Shown here: piece by piece, positions 46,599 to 55,350 of the stretch
Numbering within the stretch: position 1 is the stretch's first letter
Layout: each line of letters opens with the position of its first letter
Source: Actinomyces oris
GTDB taxonomy: Bacteria; Actinomycetota; Actinomycetes; Actinomycetales; Actinomycetaceae
Assembly (NCBI RefSeq): GCF_006546825.1
Contig: NZ_VICC01000008.1
Coordinates: 1-64,000 of the forward strand
Length of the DNA: 64,000 nt
Reading direction: 5' to 3'
Notes under the pieces: model-generated
What the model saw: only the letters and a program-made list of their open reading frames with translations
Database searches by the model: none
Told to the model about the DNA's origin: nothing
Position numbers and translations under genes: made by a program

Positions 46599-46701
46599 TT
46601 GTCATGACTGCGGCCGGCCCCCATGACTTCTGTCATGAGATGCCGGAACGAGTTCCCTAACGGCATGCCGGGCCCACGAGCGCCGGCCACCGACCGATAA
46701 T
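46599..46701. promoter_or_regulatory. Divergent control region of second ABC/two-component locus
   Basis: TGTCATGA occurs at 46600-46607 and again at 46631-46638, with CATGACT overlapping the first copy and CATGACTT at 46622, giving repeated half-sites over about 40 bp. A GATAAT -10 (46696-46701) lies only 6 bp before the kinase GTG. The repeats are good candidates for binding by the LuxR-type regulator encoded at 47841. Confidence 0.5.
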
Positions 46702-46707
46702 CGAGGG

Positions 46708-47844
46708 GTGAAGGTTCTGGCCGACAAAGGCGCACTGCTGTGCGGTTGCCTCCTGCTGGTCCTGCTCGTGGGGCAGGTGAAGACGGCCGCCGTGATCTGG
46801 CTGATCGCGGCCGTGACCATCGCCGGCCTGAGCATGAGCACCGACCAGCGACAGTGGGGGATCGCCGCGCCGGCCGCCTACCTCCTGGTGGGAGCCCTCT
46901 CAACGGACTCCGTGACCGGGGCGCCGCTGGTCGTCTACGTCCTGGCCCGCCTCGGTGCGCTCACGACCCGGCGTGCGCGAATGACGGCGGTAGCCGCCTG
47001 CATTCCCTTCGTGGCCGCCGTTGCCGCCCGGGTTCGGGACACTCCCGTGCTGGCCCTGGCCCTGGTGTTCTGTGCGCTCGCGGCCCTCCTGGCGCTGCGC
47101 ACCGTCCAGGAGGAGGCGGCGCGAAGGAGCCTGCACGTGGTGCGCGACGACCTGCGTGAGAAGGTCCTCACCCTTCAGGACACGAACGCCCAGCTGCTCC
47201 AGGCCCAGGACTACGAGCTGCGCGCCGCCGCCCTGTCCGAGCGCACCCGCATCGCCCGCGAGATCCACGACGGCGTCGGCCACCTCCTCACCCGCCTCCT
47301 GCTGCAGGTCAAGGCCCTCCAGGTCGTCCACCGTGAGGAGCCCGGCGTCGTCGCCGACCTCGCGACCCTTGACGCCGGTCTCGACGAGGCCCTGGACTCC
47401 ATGCGCCGCTCCGTCCACGCCCTGTCCGACGACGGCGAGGAGCTGGCCACCTCCCTCAACCTGCTGGGCTCGCGCTGCGGCATCGACTCGGTGAGCGTCG
47501 ACTGCTCCACCGACGTCGAGCCCCCGCCGGCGGTGGCGCGCTGCGTCGTCGCCGTGGTGCGCGAGGCCCTGACCAACGCCGCCCGCCACGGCGGGGCCCG
47601 CTCGGCCCGCGTGGCCGTCACCGACTACCCTGCGTTCTGGCAGGTGACCGTTGACAATGACGGCATCGTCCCCGTCGAGGGGGAGCCGGCCGTGGACGGT
47701 CGCGGCGGCTCTGGCCTGGGCCTGCGCTCCATGACGGATCGGGTCGAGGCCCTGGGCGGCCGGGTGCGGATCACCCCGCGACCTCGGTTCACGGTCTTCG
47801 CCACGATCCCCAAGGACGGACAAGGGAAAGAAGGAGCATCATGA
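46708..47844 (+). CDS. Histidine kinase (HisKA_3 type)
   Basis: A 378-aa sensor kinase. Four or five hydrophobic segments fill residues 8-130, followed by a coiled-coil linker, the phosphoacceptor H187 in AREIHDGVGHLL, and an HATPase domain with REALTNAARHGG and GSGLGLRSMTDRVEALGG. No external sensor domain is evident. The GTG start sits 6 bp after a GATAAT -10, so the transcript may be leaderless. It overlaps the response regulator by 4 bp and faces away from the ABC exporter operon. Confidence 0.92.
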   Translation: MKVLADKGALLCGCLLLVLLVGQVKTAAVIWLIAAVTIAGLSMSTDQRQWGIAAPAAYLLVGALSTDSVTGAPLVVYVLARLGALTTRRARMTAVAACIPFVAAVAARVRDTPVLALALVFCALAALLALRTVQEEAARRSLHVVRDDLREKVLTLQDTNAQLLQAQDYELRAAALSERTRIAREIHDGVGHLLTRLLLQVKALQVVHREEPGVVADLATLDAGLDEALDSMRRSVHALSDDGEELATSLNLLGSRCGIDSVSVDCSTDVEPPPAVARCVVAVVREALTNAARHGGARSARVAVTDYPAFWQVTVDNDGIVPVEGEPAVDGRGGSGLGLRSMTDRVEALGGRVRITPRPRFTVFATIPKDGQGKEGAS

Positions 47845-48521
47845 GGGTCCTCATCGTCGACGACGACGCGCTCGTCGCCCAGTCCCTGTCCACGATCCTG
47901 TCGGTCGAGGACGACGTCGAGGTCGTCGGCCTGGGCTGCTCGGGACCCGAGGCCACTGAGCGCTACCGGGAGCTGACCCCCGACATCCTCCTCATGGATA
48001 TCCAGATGCCCGGCGGGGACGGGCTCAGCGCGGCCGAGCAGATTCTGGCCGAGGACGCCGGGGCGCGCATCGTCTTCCTCACCACCTTCTCCGACGACGA
48101 GTACATCGTGCGTGCCCTCAAGATGGGAGCGCGCGGCTACCTCATCAAGCAGGACGTCGCCCAGGTCGCCCCGGCGCTGCGCTCCGTCATGGCCGGGGTC
48201 TGCGTTCTGGAGGGGGAGGTGCTCGAGCGCAGCACCACCATGGGACTCGGCGGGCCCACCGGAGGGCGGGGGCAGGCCGGCGAGGGTCCGGGGCCGTCCA
48301 CCAAGGATCTGCGGAGCACCGCCTTCGCAGCCCTGACCGACCGCGAGTACGAGGTGGTCGAGGCCGTGGCCGAGGGTCTGGACAATGCCGAGGCCGCGGC
48401 GCGGCTGTTCATGAGTGAGGGCACGGTGCGCAACCACATCAGCGCGATCCTGGCCAAGCTCGGCCTGCGCAACCGCACCCAGGTCGCGGTCATGTACTAC
48501 CGCTCCGCCCAGACTGGGTGA
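47841..48521 (+). CDS. NarL/LuxR-type response regulator
   Basis: A 226-aa regulator. Receiver domain residues 1-120 with the acidic cluster VDDDA, phosphoacceptor D53 in LLMDIQMPGG and K103 in YLIKQD. A Gly-rich linker is followed by a LuxR helix-turn-helix (LTDREYEVVEAVAEGLDNAEAA and MSEGTVRNHISAILAKLGL split across it). The ATG overlaps the kinase stop as ATGA. It probably acts on the 193-bp divergent region upstream of the kinase and the exporter. Confidence 0.93.
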   Translation: MRVLIVDDDALVAQSLSTILSVEDDVEVVGLGCSGPEATERYRELTPDILLMDIQMPGGDGLSAAEQILAEDAGARIVFLTTFSDDEYIVRALKMGARGYLIKQDVAQVAPALRSVMAGVCVLEGEVLERSTTMGLGGPTGGRGQAGEGPGPSTKDLRSTAFAALTDREYEVVEAVAEGLDNAEAAARLFMSEGTVRNHISAILAKLGLRNRTQVAVMYYRSAQTG

Positions 48522-48619
48522 GCCGGGCCAAGACGCGCGGTCTTGACCTGGATGAGTTCTTCACCGTCGATGACGTGTCTCCGGTGAGTGAGCCAGTTCG
48601 TGTTCACCTGGTCAGTAAA

Positions 48620-48701
48620 CGCCACATGCCGGATCGAAACGACGCCACATGCCGGACTGGATGGGCGCCACATAGGGGATTAGAATGGCGCCAACATCCG
48701 G
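48620..48701 (+). repeat. Iterated CGCCACATGCCGGA repeats at the ATPase start
   Basis: Two exact copies (48620-48633, 48643-48656), a third variant CGCCACATAGGGGA (48666-48679) and a fourth with one inserted base (48688-48701). The spacing is 23, 23 and 22 bp, about two helical turns. The last copy lies inside the first codons of the ATPase gene. The array looks like a multi-site operator, probably autoregulatory. Confidence 0.6.
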
Positions 48702-50001
48702 ATCGAGGCCGGATCCTGCAAGAGAGGCTGAAGAACTGGTGGGTCAGAACGGCTATCTGCCGCGGGTTGTCGACCACGTCGTCCAGGACTCGCTCGGCTA
48801 CTCGGGAGGCGTCCTCCTCGAGGGAGTGCGGGCCTGTGGCAAGACCATGACCGGCCGCCGGCACGCCTCCTCCGAGGTGGCCCTCGACTCAGGGCTGCCG
48901 CAGCTGCGCGCGGCCCTGGAGGTCGACCCGTCCCTGATTCTGGCCGGGGAGGCCCCGCGTCTTATTGACGAGTGGCAGATCGAGCCCTCCCTGTGGAATC
49001 TGGTGCGTCGAGAGATCGACTCACGTCAGCGTCCGGGTCAGTTCCTCCTGACCGGATCCTCCGTCCCGGTTGAGGATGCTGCCCGCCACTCAGGCGCACA
49101 TCGGGTATCGCGAATCCGTATGCGTCTGATGACTCTGTTCGAGCGTGGTCTCGGCGATGGAAGCGTCTCACTTGCGGGACTGTTCGATGGTCAGGCTCCC
49201 GAACCTGTGCTGGTCTCGGGAACGAGCGTGGCCGAGGTCCTTGACGAGCTGGTCCACGGAGGGTGGCCCGGGGATCGTGATCTGACGACTTCTCAGGCAC
49301 AACGTCATCTGCGGGAATATATCGATGACATCATCAGTATCGATATCGGCCGTCTCGATGGTGAGCCGCGCCGGGACCCCTTGAGGATGCGTGCCCTCAT
49401 ACGGTCTCTCGCCCGGCATATTTCGACGGAAGCCTCTTTCGCCACCATCGCGAAGGATGTCTCCGGACAATCGTTGTCCGGAGAGACGGCGATCGCTTAC
49501 GTGAACGCCCTCAAGCGCCTGTTCGTCGTCGAGGAGCAGCCGGCCTGGGCTCCTCATTTGAGGTCTCGCTATGCGGTGCGGACGTCGTCGAAACTGCACT
49601 TCGTTGATCCCGCGCTGGCTGCGGCAGTGACCGCGACCTCGCCGGGGCGTTTGATGCAGGACCTGGAGACGGCCGGGTTCTGGTTCGAGTCGCTGGTCGT
49701 GCAGCACCTGAGGGTCTTCGCTGAGGTACTGGGCGGTCACATCTATCATTTCCGGGATAAGTCGGGCAGAGAAGCGGACGTCATTGTCGAGCTCGATGAC
49801 GGGCGGTGGGCCGCCTTCGAGGTCAAGCTGGGACAGAGGCAGATTCCTGCGGCTCAGTCCTCGCTGGCGGCGTTCGTCGGAGATATCGACACGACGCGGA
49901 CACCTCTCCCACAGTTCAGGGCTGTTGTTACTGCGGACGGTCCCACGATGATGCTTCCCGATGGCGCTGTGACCTTCCCCCTGAAGGCTTTGAGTCCCTG
50001 A
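48685..50001 (+). CDS. AAA-type ATPase with DUF4143 domain
   Basis: A 438-aa protein of the ATPase/DUF4143 class. The N-terminal P-loop is GVRACGKTMTGRR (about 46-58), Walker B-like LIDEWQIEPSLWN, and a sensor motif FLLTGSS. The C-terminal DUF4143 region has the nuclease-like run HFRDKSGREADVIVEL and FEVKLG (a D-ExK-type pattern). Function in this widespread family is not settled; some members behave like defence or toxin-related proteins. The start is uncertain: an ATG at 48685 overlaps the repeat array, and a GTG about 18 codons in is possible. Confidence 0.82.
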   Translation: MAPTSGSRPDPAREAEELVGQNGYLPRVVDHVVQDSLGYSGGVLLEGVRACGKTMTGRRHASSEVALDSGLPQLRAALEVDPSLILAGEAPRLIDEWQIEPSLWNLVRREIDSRQRPGQFLLTGSSVPVEDAARHSGAHRVSRIRMRLMTLFERGLGDGSVSLAGLFDGQAPEPVLVSGTSVAEVLDELVHGGWPGDRDLTTSQAQRHLREYIDDIISIDIGRLDGEPRRDPLRMRALIRSLARHISTEASFATIAKDVSGQSLSGETAIAYVNALKRLFVVEEQPAWAPHLRSRYAVRTSSKLHFVDPALAAAVTATSPGRLMQDLETAGFWFESLVVQHLRVFAEVLGGHIYHFRDKSGREADVIVELDDGRWAAFEVKLGQRQIPAAQSSLAAFVGDIDTTRTPLPQFRAVVTADGPTMMLPDGAVTFPLKALSP

Positions 50002-50067
50002 TTTCGCACTGTCATGTCACGACGATTGCCGCCACACTTGACGGCCAGTGGTGGTCATCGAATGTGG

Positions 50068-51189
50068 TTAGGCGAGCTCACCGGTGACGATGCGGACGAG
50101 GTCTCGGCGCGCCCGGCGTCCCTCCGGGGTGGGGAACATCGGGTAGACGTGGTTGAGGCTCTCGCCGACGTGCAGCGTCGAGTCCACGCCGGCCTCCAGG
50201 AGCTTGGCGTGGAAGAGCGCGTTGTCCGGCAGGAAGATCTCCCGGGTCCCCACGAAGGTCGTCACCTTCTTCAGGCCCGACAGGTCGCCGTAGATGGGGG
50301 AGAGGTGCCAATCGGTCAATGGGGTATCGCCCGCCCAGGAACGGCCGATCTCGGCGAGGGGCTCGGGAGCCATGAGCGGGTCGGCGTCTACGTAGTCGGC
50401 GATATCCGGGTTGGTGTTGGTGATGTCGACCCAGGGCGAGATGAGTGCGAGCTCATCGGGCTGGGCGTCACCGGCCTCGGCCAGGGACAGGGCGATGACC
50501 GCCGCCAGGCCCCCACCCGCGCTGTCTCCCATGAGGACGATCCGCTTCCCCGGGTTCTCCGCGACCGTGCGCCGATAGAGGTCCAGCACCAGCCGGTGCG
50601 CCTCGGACCAGGTGTGGTGGGGCGTCAGCGGGTAGAGCGGCATGACGACGTCGGCCCCCGTCCTGCGGGCCAGGTGATCGACCAGCCAGGCGTGCGCCGA
50701 GACCGCCGTGGAGATGTAGCCGCCGCCGTGCAGGTAGACGATGACCGCGCTCGACGGCGTCCGCTGGCGGACGTGATAGACGGGCATGCCGGAGTCCTCG
50801 CTCCGCTCCAGGTCGTAGAAGAAGCGACCCCAGGCCGGGAAGGTGACGGTGCGGGCCGGCTCGGGGTGGTCGGCCAGACGCGCGATCCGCTCGGTCATCG
50901 GAATGCGGGCCGCCAGTGTCTTGACCGGCCGGATGCCGTACTCCGCCAGGCTCGCCGCGGCCGAGCGGCCATATCGCTTGCGGGAGTAAAGGCTGAAGGC
51001 CCCACCGTCAGGCTCACACTGGCTGCGCCGACGGCGATCCTGCTCCCGCTGAGTCTCCTGGGTGCCTTCATGATTCCTCCACTCCGCAGAGCCCCGAGTG
51101 CTCTCCGGCAACATCTCCGGATCCGGTGTCTGCTCCGTTATCGTAGGTATCAGAACGCCGCGATGATGGGGTGAATCCAGCTCGTTCAC
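50068..51189 (-). CDS. Alpha/beta hydrolase (HSL-like esterase)
   Basis: A 373-aa hydrolase of the hormone-sensitive-lipase group. Oxyanion motif YLHGGGY, nucleophile Ser in GDSAGGG, acid in the segment around VDADPLMAPEPL, and His in SLNHVYPMFP. It probably cleaves a small ester or amide in the cytoplasm. No signal peptide is evident. The N-terminal 75 residues are polar and low in family similarity, so the true start may be internal (for example the ATG at 51114) rather than the GTG at 51189. It converges with the DUF4143 ATPase gene. Confidence 0.8.
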   Translation of the reverse strand: MNELDSPHHRGVLIPTITEQTPDPEMLPESTRGSAEWRNHEGTQETQREQDRRRRSQCEPDGGAFSLYSRKRYGRSAAASLAEYGIRPVKTLAARIPMTERIARLADHPEPARTVTFPAWGRFFYDLERSEDSGMPVYHVRQRTPSSAVIVYLHGGGYISTAVSAHAWLVDHLARRTGADVVMPLYPLTPHHTWSEAHRLVLDLYRRTVAENPGKRIVLMGDSAGGGLAAVIALSLAEAGDAQPDELALISPWVDITNTNPDIADYVDADPLMAPEPLAEIGRSWAGDTPLTDWHLSPIYGDLSGLKKVTTFVGTREIFLPDNALFHAKLLEAGVDSTLHVGESLNHVYPMFPTPEGRRARRDLVRIVTGELA

Positions 51190-51246
51190 TCAGTGCGGAG
51201 GCCGGCACGTGGTTGAGCCGTCGGCATGACAACAGGAGACTGCGAT

Positions 51247-53760
51247 ATGGAAACCTACGAGATCGACCACCTCGCCGCCGTCCGCGCTCTCGCCCCCGAG
51301 TGCATGGTGCTGCTGCGCTCCAATGGCGCCTTCCCCTTGGCTGAGCCGGGCGAGATCGCCCTGTTCGGCTCCGGTGCGCGGCACACCATCAAGGGCGGAA
51401 CCGGCAGCGGAGACGTCAACTCCCGCCACGTCACCACCATCGAGGAGGGCTTGGAGGCAGCCGGCTTCACGATCGTCTCCCGGCCCTGGCTGGAGGCCTA
51501 CGACCGTATCCGTCTGCGGGCCCATCAGGACTTCATCGCCGGCATCAGGGCCGAGGCCGCCAAGCGTGGCGTCCCCGCCATCATGGTCGGCATGGGCTCG
51601 GTCATGCCCGAGCCGGAGTACACGATCCCCCTCGATATCCAGGCCGGCACCGACCCGCACGCAGCCGTCTACGTCCTGTCCCGGACCTCCGGGGAAGGCA
51701 GTGACCGCATCCCCGAGGCCGGAGACCTCAGACTCACCGACACCGAGATCCGCGACATTCTCGACCTCAACGGGCGCTTCGAGCGGTTCCTCCTCGTACT
51801 CAACGTGGGCGGCGTCGTCGACCTCAGCCCGCTGGGCGACGTTGCCAACATCCTCCTGCTCTCCCAGCTCGGCGCGACCGTCGGCGACGCCTTCGCCGAC
51901 GTCCTCCTGGGAAGGGCCTACCCCTCCGGAAAACTCGCCACCACCTGGGCCGCCTGGGACGAGGACGACCAGATCGGCGACTTCGGCGACCCGGACGACA
52001 CTCACTACCGCGAGGGCATCTACGTCGGCTACCGCTTCTACGACTCGACCGGCAAGGAGCCGCTCTTCCCCTTCGGATTCGGCCTGGGCTACACGACCTT
52101 CGACGTCCAGATCCGCCAGGTGAGCCTCGACGGCGCCCGCGTGAGCATCGACGTTGACGTCACCAACACCGGCGGCTACTCGGGCAAGGAGACCATCCAG
52201 GTCTACGCCAGTGTCCCGGCCGGACGCCTCGACCAGCCCCTCCAGGCGCTGGCCGGCTTCACGAAGACCGACGAGATCACCCCCGGCGCCACGGCACGGA
52301 TCACCGTCGACGTCGATCTGACCGACCTGGCCTCCTACGACGAGGCTTCCCGTGCCACGGTCCTGGAGGCCAGGCGCTACCTGCTGCGGGCGGGAACCTC
52401 CAGCCGGCAGCTGAGTCCCGTCACCGTCGTCGAGCTCGCCCAGGACGCAACCGTGCGACACCTGACCGGTGACCTGGGGGAGCCCGGCTTCACCGACTGG
52501 AAGCCCGAGGGGCCGACGTCCCTCGACATTCCGGCCGGCCTGCCGGTGCTCACCGTCGACCCAACCGACCTGCGCCTGCCGGACCACGCCGAGCCCGACG
52601 AGCAGTCCGCGCTGGAGGGCTTCAGCGAGGCTCACACCCTGGCCCGGGGGCTCTCCGACAATGAGCTCATCCGCTCCGTCCTGGGCGACTACCGCCGCGG
52701 GGAGGAGTCCGGCTCCATCGTCGGGGCCGCCTCCACCACCGTCATCGGCGCGGCGGGCCAGACCACCACCCGGATCCCCGGCCTGCCCAGCATCATCATG
52801 GCCGACGGGCCCGCCGGCCTGCGCCTGGCTCCCACCTACGGCGTCGACGCCGAGGGCCCCTTCTCACTGGGCGACTCCAGCCTGCCCGCCACCTTCCTCG
52901 AGCTCATGGACGACGCTGGACGTGAGGCCCTCGGCATCGCCGACGAGCCAGAACCCCGCGAACCCGCCGAGATCCGTGAGCAGTACGCCACCGCCATCCC
53001 CATCGGCACTGCGCTCGCCCAGTCCTGGAACCCTGCGCTGGCCGAACAACTCGGCGACGTCGTCGGGGCCGAGATGGAGCGCTTCGGCATTCACCTCTGG
53101 CTCGCCCCCGCCTTCAACCTGCACCGCAGCGTCCTGTGCGGACGCAACTTCGAGTACCTCTCCGAGGACCCGCTGCTGGCCGGACGCATCGCCGCCGCCA
53201 TCACCCACGGGGTCCAGTCCCACCCGGGGCGGGGCGTGACCATCAAACATCTGGCCTGCAACAACCAGGAGACCAATCGCCTCAACTCCAACAGTCGGGT
53301 CAGCCCCCGAGCCCTGCGCGACCTCGACCTGCGCGCCTTCGAGATCTGCGTGCGCCAGGCCCGCCCCGCCGCCGTCATGACTTCCTACAACCTCATCAAC
53401 GGCGTCCACACCTCCGAGTCAGCCCAGCTGCTCGAGGTGATCCTGCGCCGGGAGTGGGGCTTCGACGGACTGGTCATGACCGACTGGGTCGTCGACGGCA
53501 TGACCCGCAGCGACATGAAGCACCCGCGTGCCACCGCGGCCGCCACCATCAAGGCAGGTAACGAGCTCTTCATGCCCGGAGGCGAGACGGACCGGGAGGA
53601 CCTCCTGGCGGCCCTGGAACGGGGGAGCGCAGGGCGTGGCACGGGAGACCGGAGCGCGGCGGAAGGCGGAGGCGTGGCCCTGACGCGGGGCGAGCTCGAG
53701 AAGCAGGCTGCCCGGGTCATCCGCGCGGCCTGGAGGATAGCCACGATCTCGACATCCTGA
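51247..53760 (+). CDS. GH3 family glycosidase with permuted domains
   Basis: An 837-aa beta-glucosidase-like enzyme with domains in unusual order: the (alpha/beta)6 C-domain comes first (CMVLLRSNGAFPLAEPG, YPSGKLATTWA), then a fibronectin-III-like domain (PFGFGLGYTTF near residue 274, to about 400), and last the catalytic TIM-barrel-type domain with the nucleophile D746 in GLVMTDW. KHLACNNQETNR is also present. Permuted GH3 enzymes are known in gut and rumen bacteria. There is no signal peptide, so it should act on imported disaccharides. ATG chosen for AGGAG 8 nt upstream. Confidence 0.88.
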   Translation: METYEIDHLAAVRALAPECMVLLRSNGAFPLAEPGEIALFGSGARHTIKGGTGSGDVNSRHVTTIEEGLEAAGFTIVSRPWLEAYDRIRLRAHQDFIAGIRAEAAKRGVPAIMVGMGSVMPEPEYTIPLDIQAGTDPHAAVYVLSRTSGEGSDRIPEAGDLRLTDTEIRDILDLNGRFERFLLVLNVGGVVDLSPLGDVANILLLSQLGATVGDAFADVLLGRAYPSGKLATTWAAWDEDDQIGDFGDPDDTHYREGIYVGYRFYDSTGKEPLFPFGFGLGYTTFDVQIRQVSLDGARVSIDVDVTNTGGYSGKETIQVYASVPAGRLDQPLQALAGFTKTDEITPGATARITVDVDLTDLASYDEASRATVLEARRYLLRAGTSSRQLSPVTVVELAQDATVRHLTGDLGEPGFTDWKPEGPTSLDIPAGLPVLTVDPTDLRLPDHAEPDEQSALEGFSEAHTLARGLSDNELIRSVLGDYRRGEESGSIVGAASTTVIGAAGQTTTRIPGLPSIIMADGPAGLRLAPTYGVDAEGPFSLGDSSLPATFLELMDDAGREALGIADEPEPREPAEIREQYATAIPIGTALAQSWNPALAEQLGDVVGAEMERFGIHLWLAPAFNLHRSVLCGRNFEYLSEDPLLAGRIAAAITHGVQSHPGRGVTIKHLACNNQETNRLNSNSRVSPRALRDLDLRAFEICVRQARPAAVMTSYNLINGVHTSESAQLLEVILRREWGFDGLVMTDWVVDGMTRSDMKHPRATAAATIKAGNELFMPGGETDREDLLAALERGSAGRGTGDRSAAEGGGVALTRGELEKQAARVIRAAWRIATISTS

Positions 53761-53808
53761 TGCTCGTGCTGTAGAATTAATCGAAGGATTCAGCAGCGGG
53801 GGGGTGTG

Positions 53809-54078
53809 ATGCCGACGATCAAGCCAGTATCAGATCTGAGGAGCTACACCGACGTTCTTAAGGATGTTGCAGAGGGCTCGCCTGTTTTCCTCACCAAGAA
53901 TGGTCATGGGAGGTACGTCCTTCTCGATATGAAGGACTATGACCGCATTAAGGCTGGTCGTCGTCTCCTCCGAGAGGTCGAGGCGGGTCGGATTTCTGGT
54001 GAGGAGCAAGGGTGGGTTAGTGCTGCAGACGTGCGTGCGCACTTCGTCGCACGGCGGGATTCCGCCCATGAGTGCTGA
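53809..54078 (+). CDS. Antitoxin of YefM/Phd type
   Basis: An 89-aa DNA-binding antitoxin. The N-terminal half (IKPVSDLRSYTDVLKDVA and PVFLTKNGHGRYVLLDMKDY) matches the Phd/YefM fold; the rest would wrap the toxin. A TAGAAT -10 lies at 53772-53777. The GTG one codon earlier is possible. The 3' end overlaps the toxin start by 11 bp, the classic arrangement. This locus is less GC-rich than its neighbours, suggesting transfer. Confidence 0.85.
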   Translation: MPTIKPVSDLRSYTDVLKDVAEGSPVFLTKNGHGRYVLLDMKDYDRIKAGRRLLREVEAGRISGEEQGWVSAADVRAHFVARRDSAHEC

Positions 54079-54385
54079 GATCGTCTACTCCACTGATGCT
54101 CTCGTTGATCTTGATGAGGCCTGGGATTTCACGGTTGAGACCTCCGGCGACCCGGACTTAGCGTTTCAGCAGGTGGATGCCCTGCTTGAGGCGGTCGAAG
54201 GGACTCGTAGCTACCCGTTGGCCGGGAGTAGGTTGGATGTTGTTGTTGGCACGCCAACTGACAGTCGCTATGTTGTGGCTGGTCGTCTGTTGGCTGTTTA
54301 CAGTATTGAAGAGCACTTCATTCGGGTGGATCGGATCTTCGATACTCGGCAGGACTGGGTTTCTGTGCTCGTCCGGCGTGGCTGA
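54068..54385 (+). CDS. Toxin of ParE/RelE superfamily
   Basis: A 105-aa protein with the ParE/RelE fold: SAEIVYSTDALVDLDEAWDF at the start (helix carrying DL..AW.F), a middle GSRLDVVVGTPTDSRYVVAGR and the C-terminal sheet LAVYSIEEHFIRVDRIFDTRQ. ParE members poison gyrase and RelE members cut mRNA on ribosomes; the sequence favours the ParE side but does not decide. Start overlaps the antitoxin stop by 11 bp. Confidence 0.85.
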   Translation: MSAEIVYSTDALVDLDEAWDFTVETSGDPDLAFQQVDALLEAVEGTRSYPLAGSRLDVVVGTPTDSRYVVAGRLLAVYSIEEHFIRVDRIFDTRQDWVSVLVRRG

Positions 54386-54482
54386 GATCCCGTGCTCTGG
54401 GAGGACTGCTGGGGCCTGTCGCTGGGGCATTGAACGTGACATGCTCAGCAGGAGCCACCCACACATCGTAAGGAGCCCCTTC

Positions 54483-55262
54483 ATGGCGCTGACACCTCAA
54501 GCACGTGAGACCTTCACCAGGCTGTTCGGGGTGGAGCCCCAACCTCACCCCACGGACCCCGAGCTGTTCGACATCCTCCAGAACGGGATCTTCGATGAGG
54601 CCTTCTCCACGGGCGTGCTCACCGACGTCGAGCGCGAGCTGCTCACCATCACCGCCCTGACCGCCATGCAGACCCTCCCGCAGCTGCAGGCCCACGTGGG
54701 GGCCGCCCTCAACATCGGAGCCAGCCCGCTCCAGCTGCGCGAGACCATCTACCAGTGCGCCCCCTACATCGGCTTCCCCAAGACCCTCAATGCCATCGAC
54801 ATCGCCAACGGGGTCTTCGAGGCCAACGGCATCTCCCTGCCCCTGGAGAACGCCGGTACCGTCGACGCCACCGACCCCAGTGCCCGCGAGCAGGCCGGCG
54901 CCGCCATCCAGGCCCCGCTGTACGGCAACGAGGTCAAGGAGGTCTTCTCCGCCCTGCCCGAGCCCTTCGACGAGTTCGTGCCCCACCTGCTGACCTCCTC
55001 CGCCTTCGGTGACTTCGCCACCCGCGGCGGCCTCGACGTCGCCCAGCGCGAGCTCATCAGCCTCGTGGCCATCGCCGCCATCGGCGCCACCACCCAGCTG
55101 CGCCCGCACGTGGCCGGAGCGATCCGGGCTGGTTCCTCCCGCCAGAAGGTGGCCGCCGCCCTGGTCCAGGTCATGCCCTACATCGGCGGCCCCTACGCCC
55201 TGTCCGGCCTGGTCCTCGTGGCCCGCTACGACGAGAACTCCTCCTCGGAGGCCTACCGCTGA
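54483..55262 (+). CDS. Carboxymuconolactone decarboxylase family protein
   Basis: A 259-aa protein with two tandem CMD/AhpD-like domains, about residues 28-115 and 150-245. Each has the helix pattern ERELLTITALTAMQTLPQL or QRELISLVAIAAIGATTQL followed by a HV.AA/H.AGAI segment. The CxxC of AhpD is absent, so peroxidase function is unlikely. Proteins of this type are often annotated only as CMD family with unknown substrate. AAGGAGC 7 nt before the ATG. A likely operon with the hydrolase gene 88 bp downstream. Confidence 0.85.
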   Translation: MALTPQARETFTRLFGVEPQPHPTDPELFDILQNGIFDEAFSTGVLTDVERELLTITALTAMQTLPQLQAHVGAALNIGASPLQLRETIYQCAPYIGFPKTLNAIDIANGVFEANGISLPLENAGTVDATDPSAREQAGAAIQAPLYGNEVKEVFSALPEPFDEFVPHLLTSSAFGDFATRGGLDVAQRELISLVAIAAIGATTQLRPHVAGAIRAGSSRQKVAAALVQVMPYIGGPYALSGLVLVARYDENSSSEAYR

Positions 55263-55350
55263 GAGGCGGGTCCGCGCCCGGCCCGGCGACCCGTCTACGA
55301 TGGCCGCCGGGCCGGTTCTCGTTGCCGGCCCCGCACAGCAAGGAGAACAC

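Noticed and set aside
46599..46610. TTGTCATGACTG as a tenth IolR-type site
   Set aside because: One half-site is incomplete, the TGTCATGA unit recurs 31 bp away in another arrangement, and the neighbours are an exporter and two-component genes, which favours the LuxR-type regulator.
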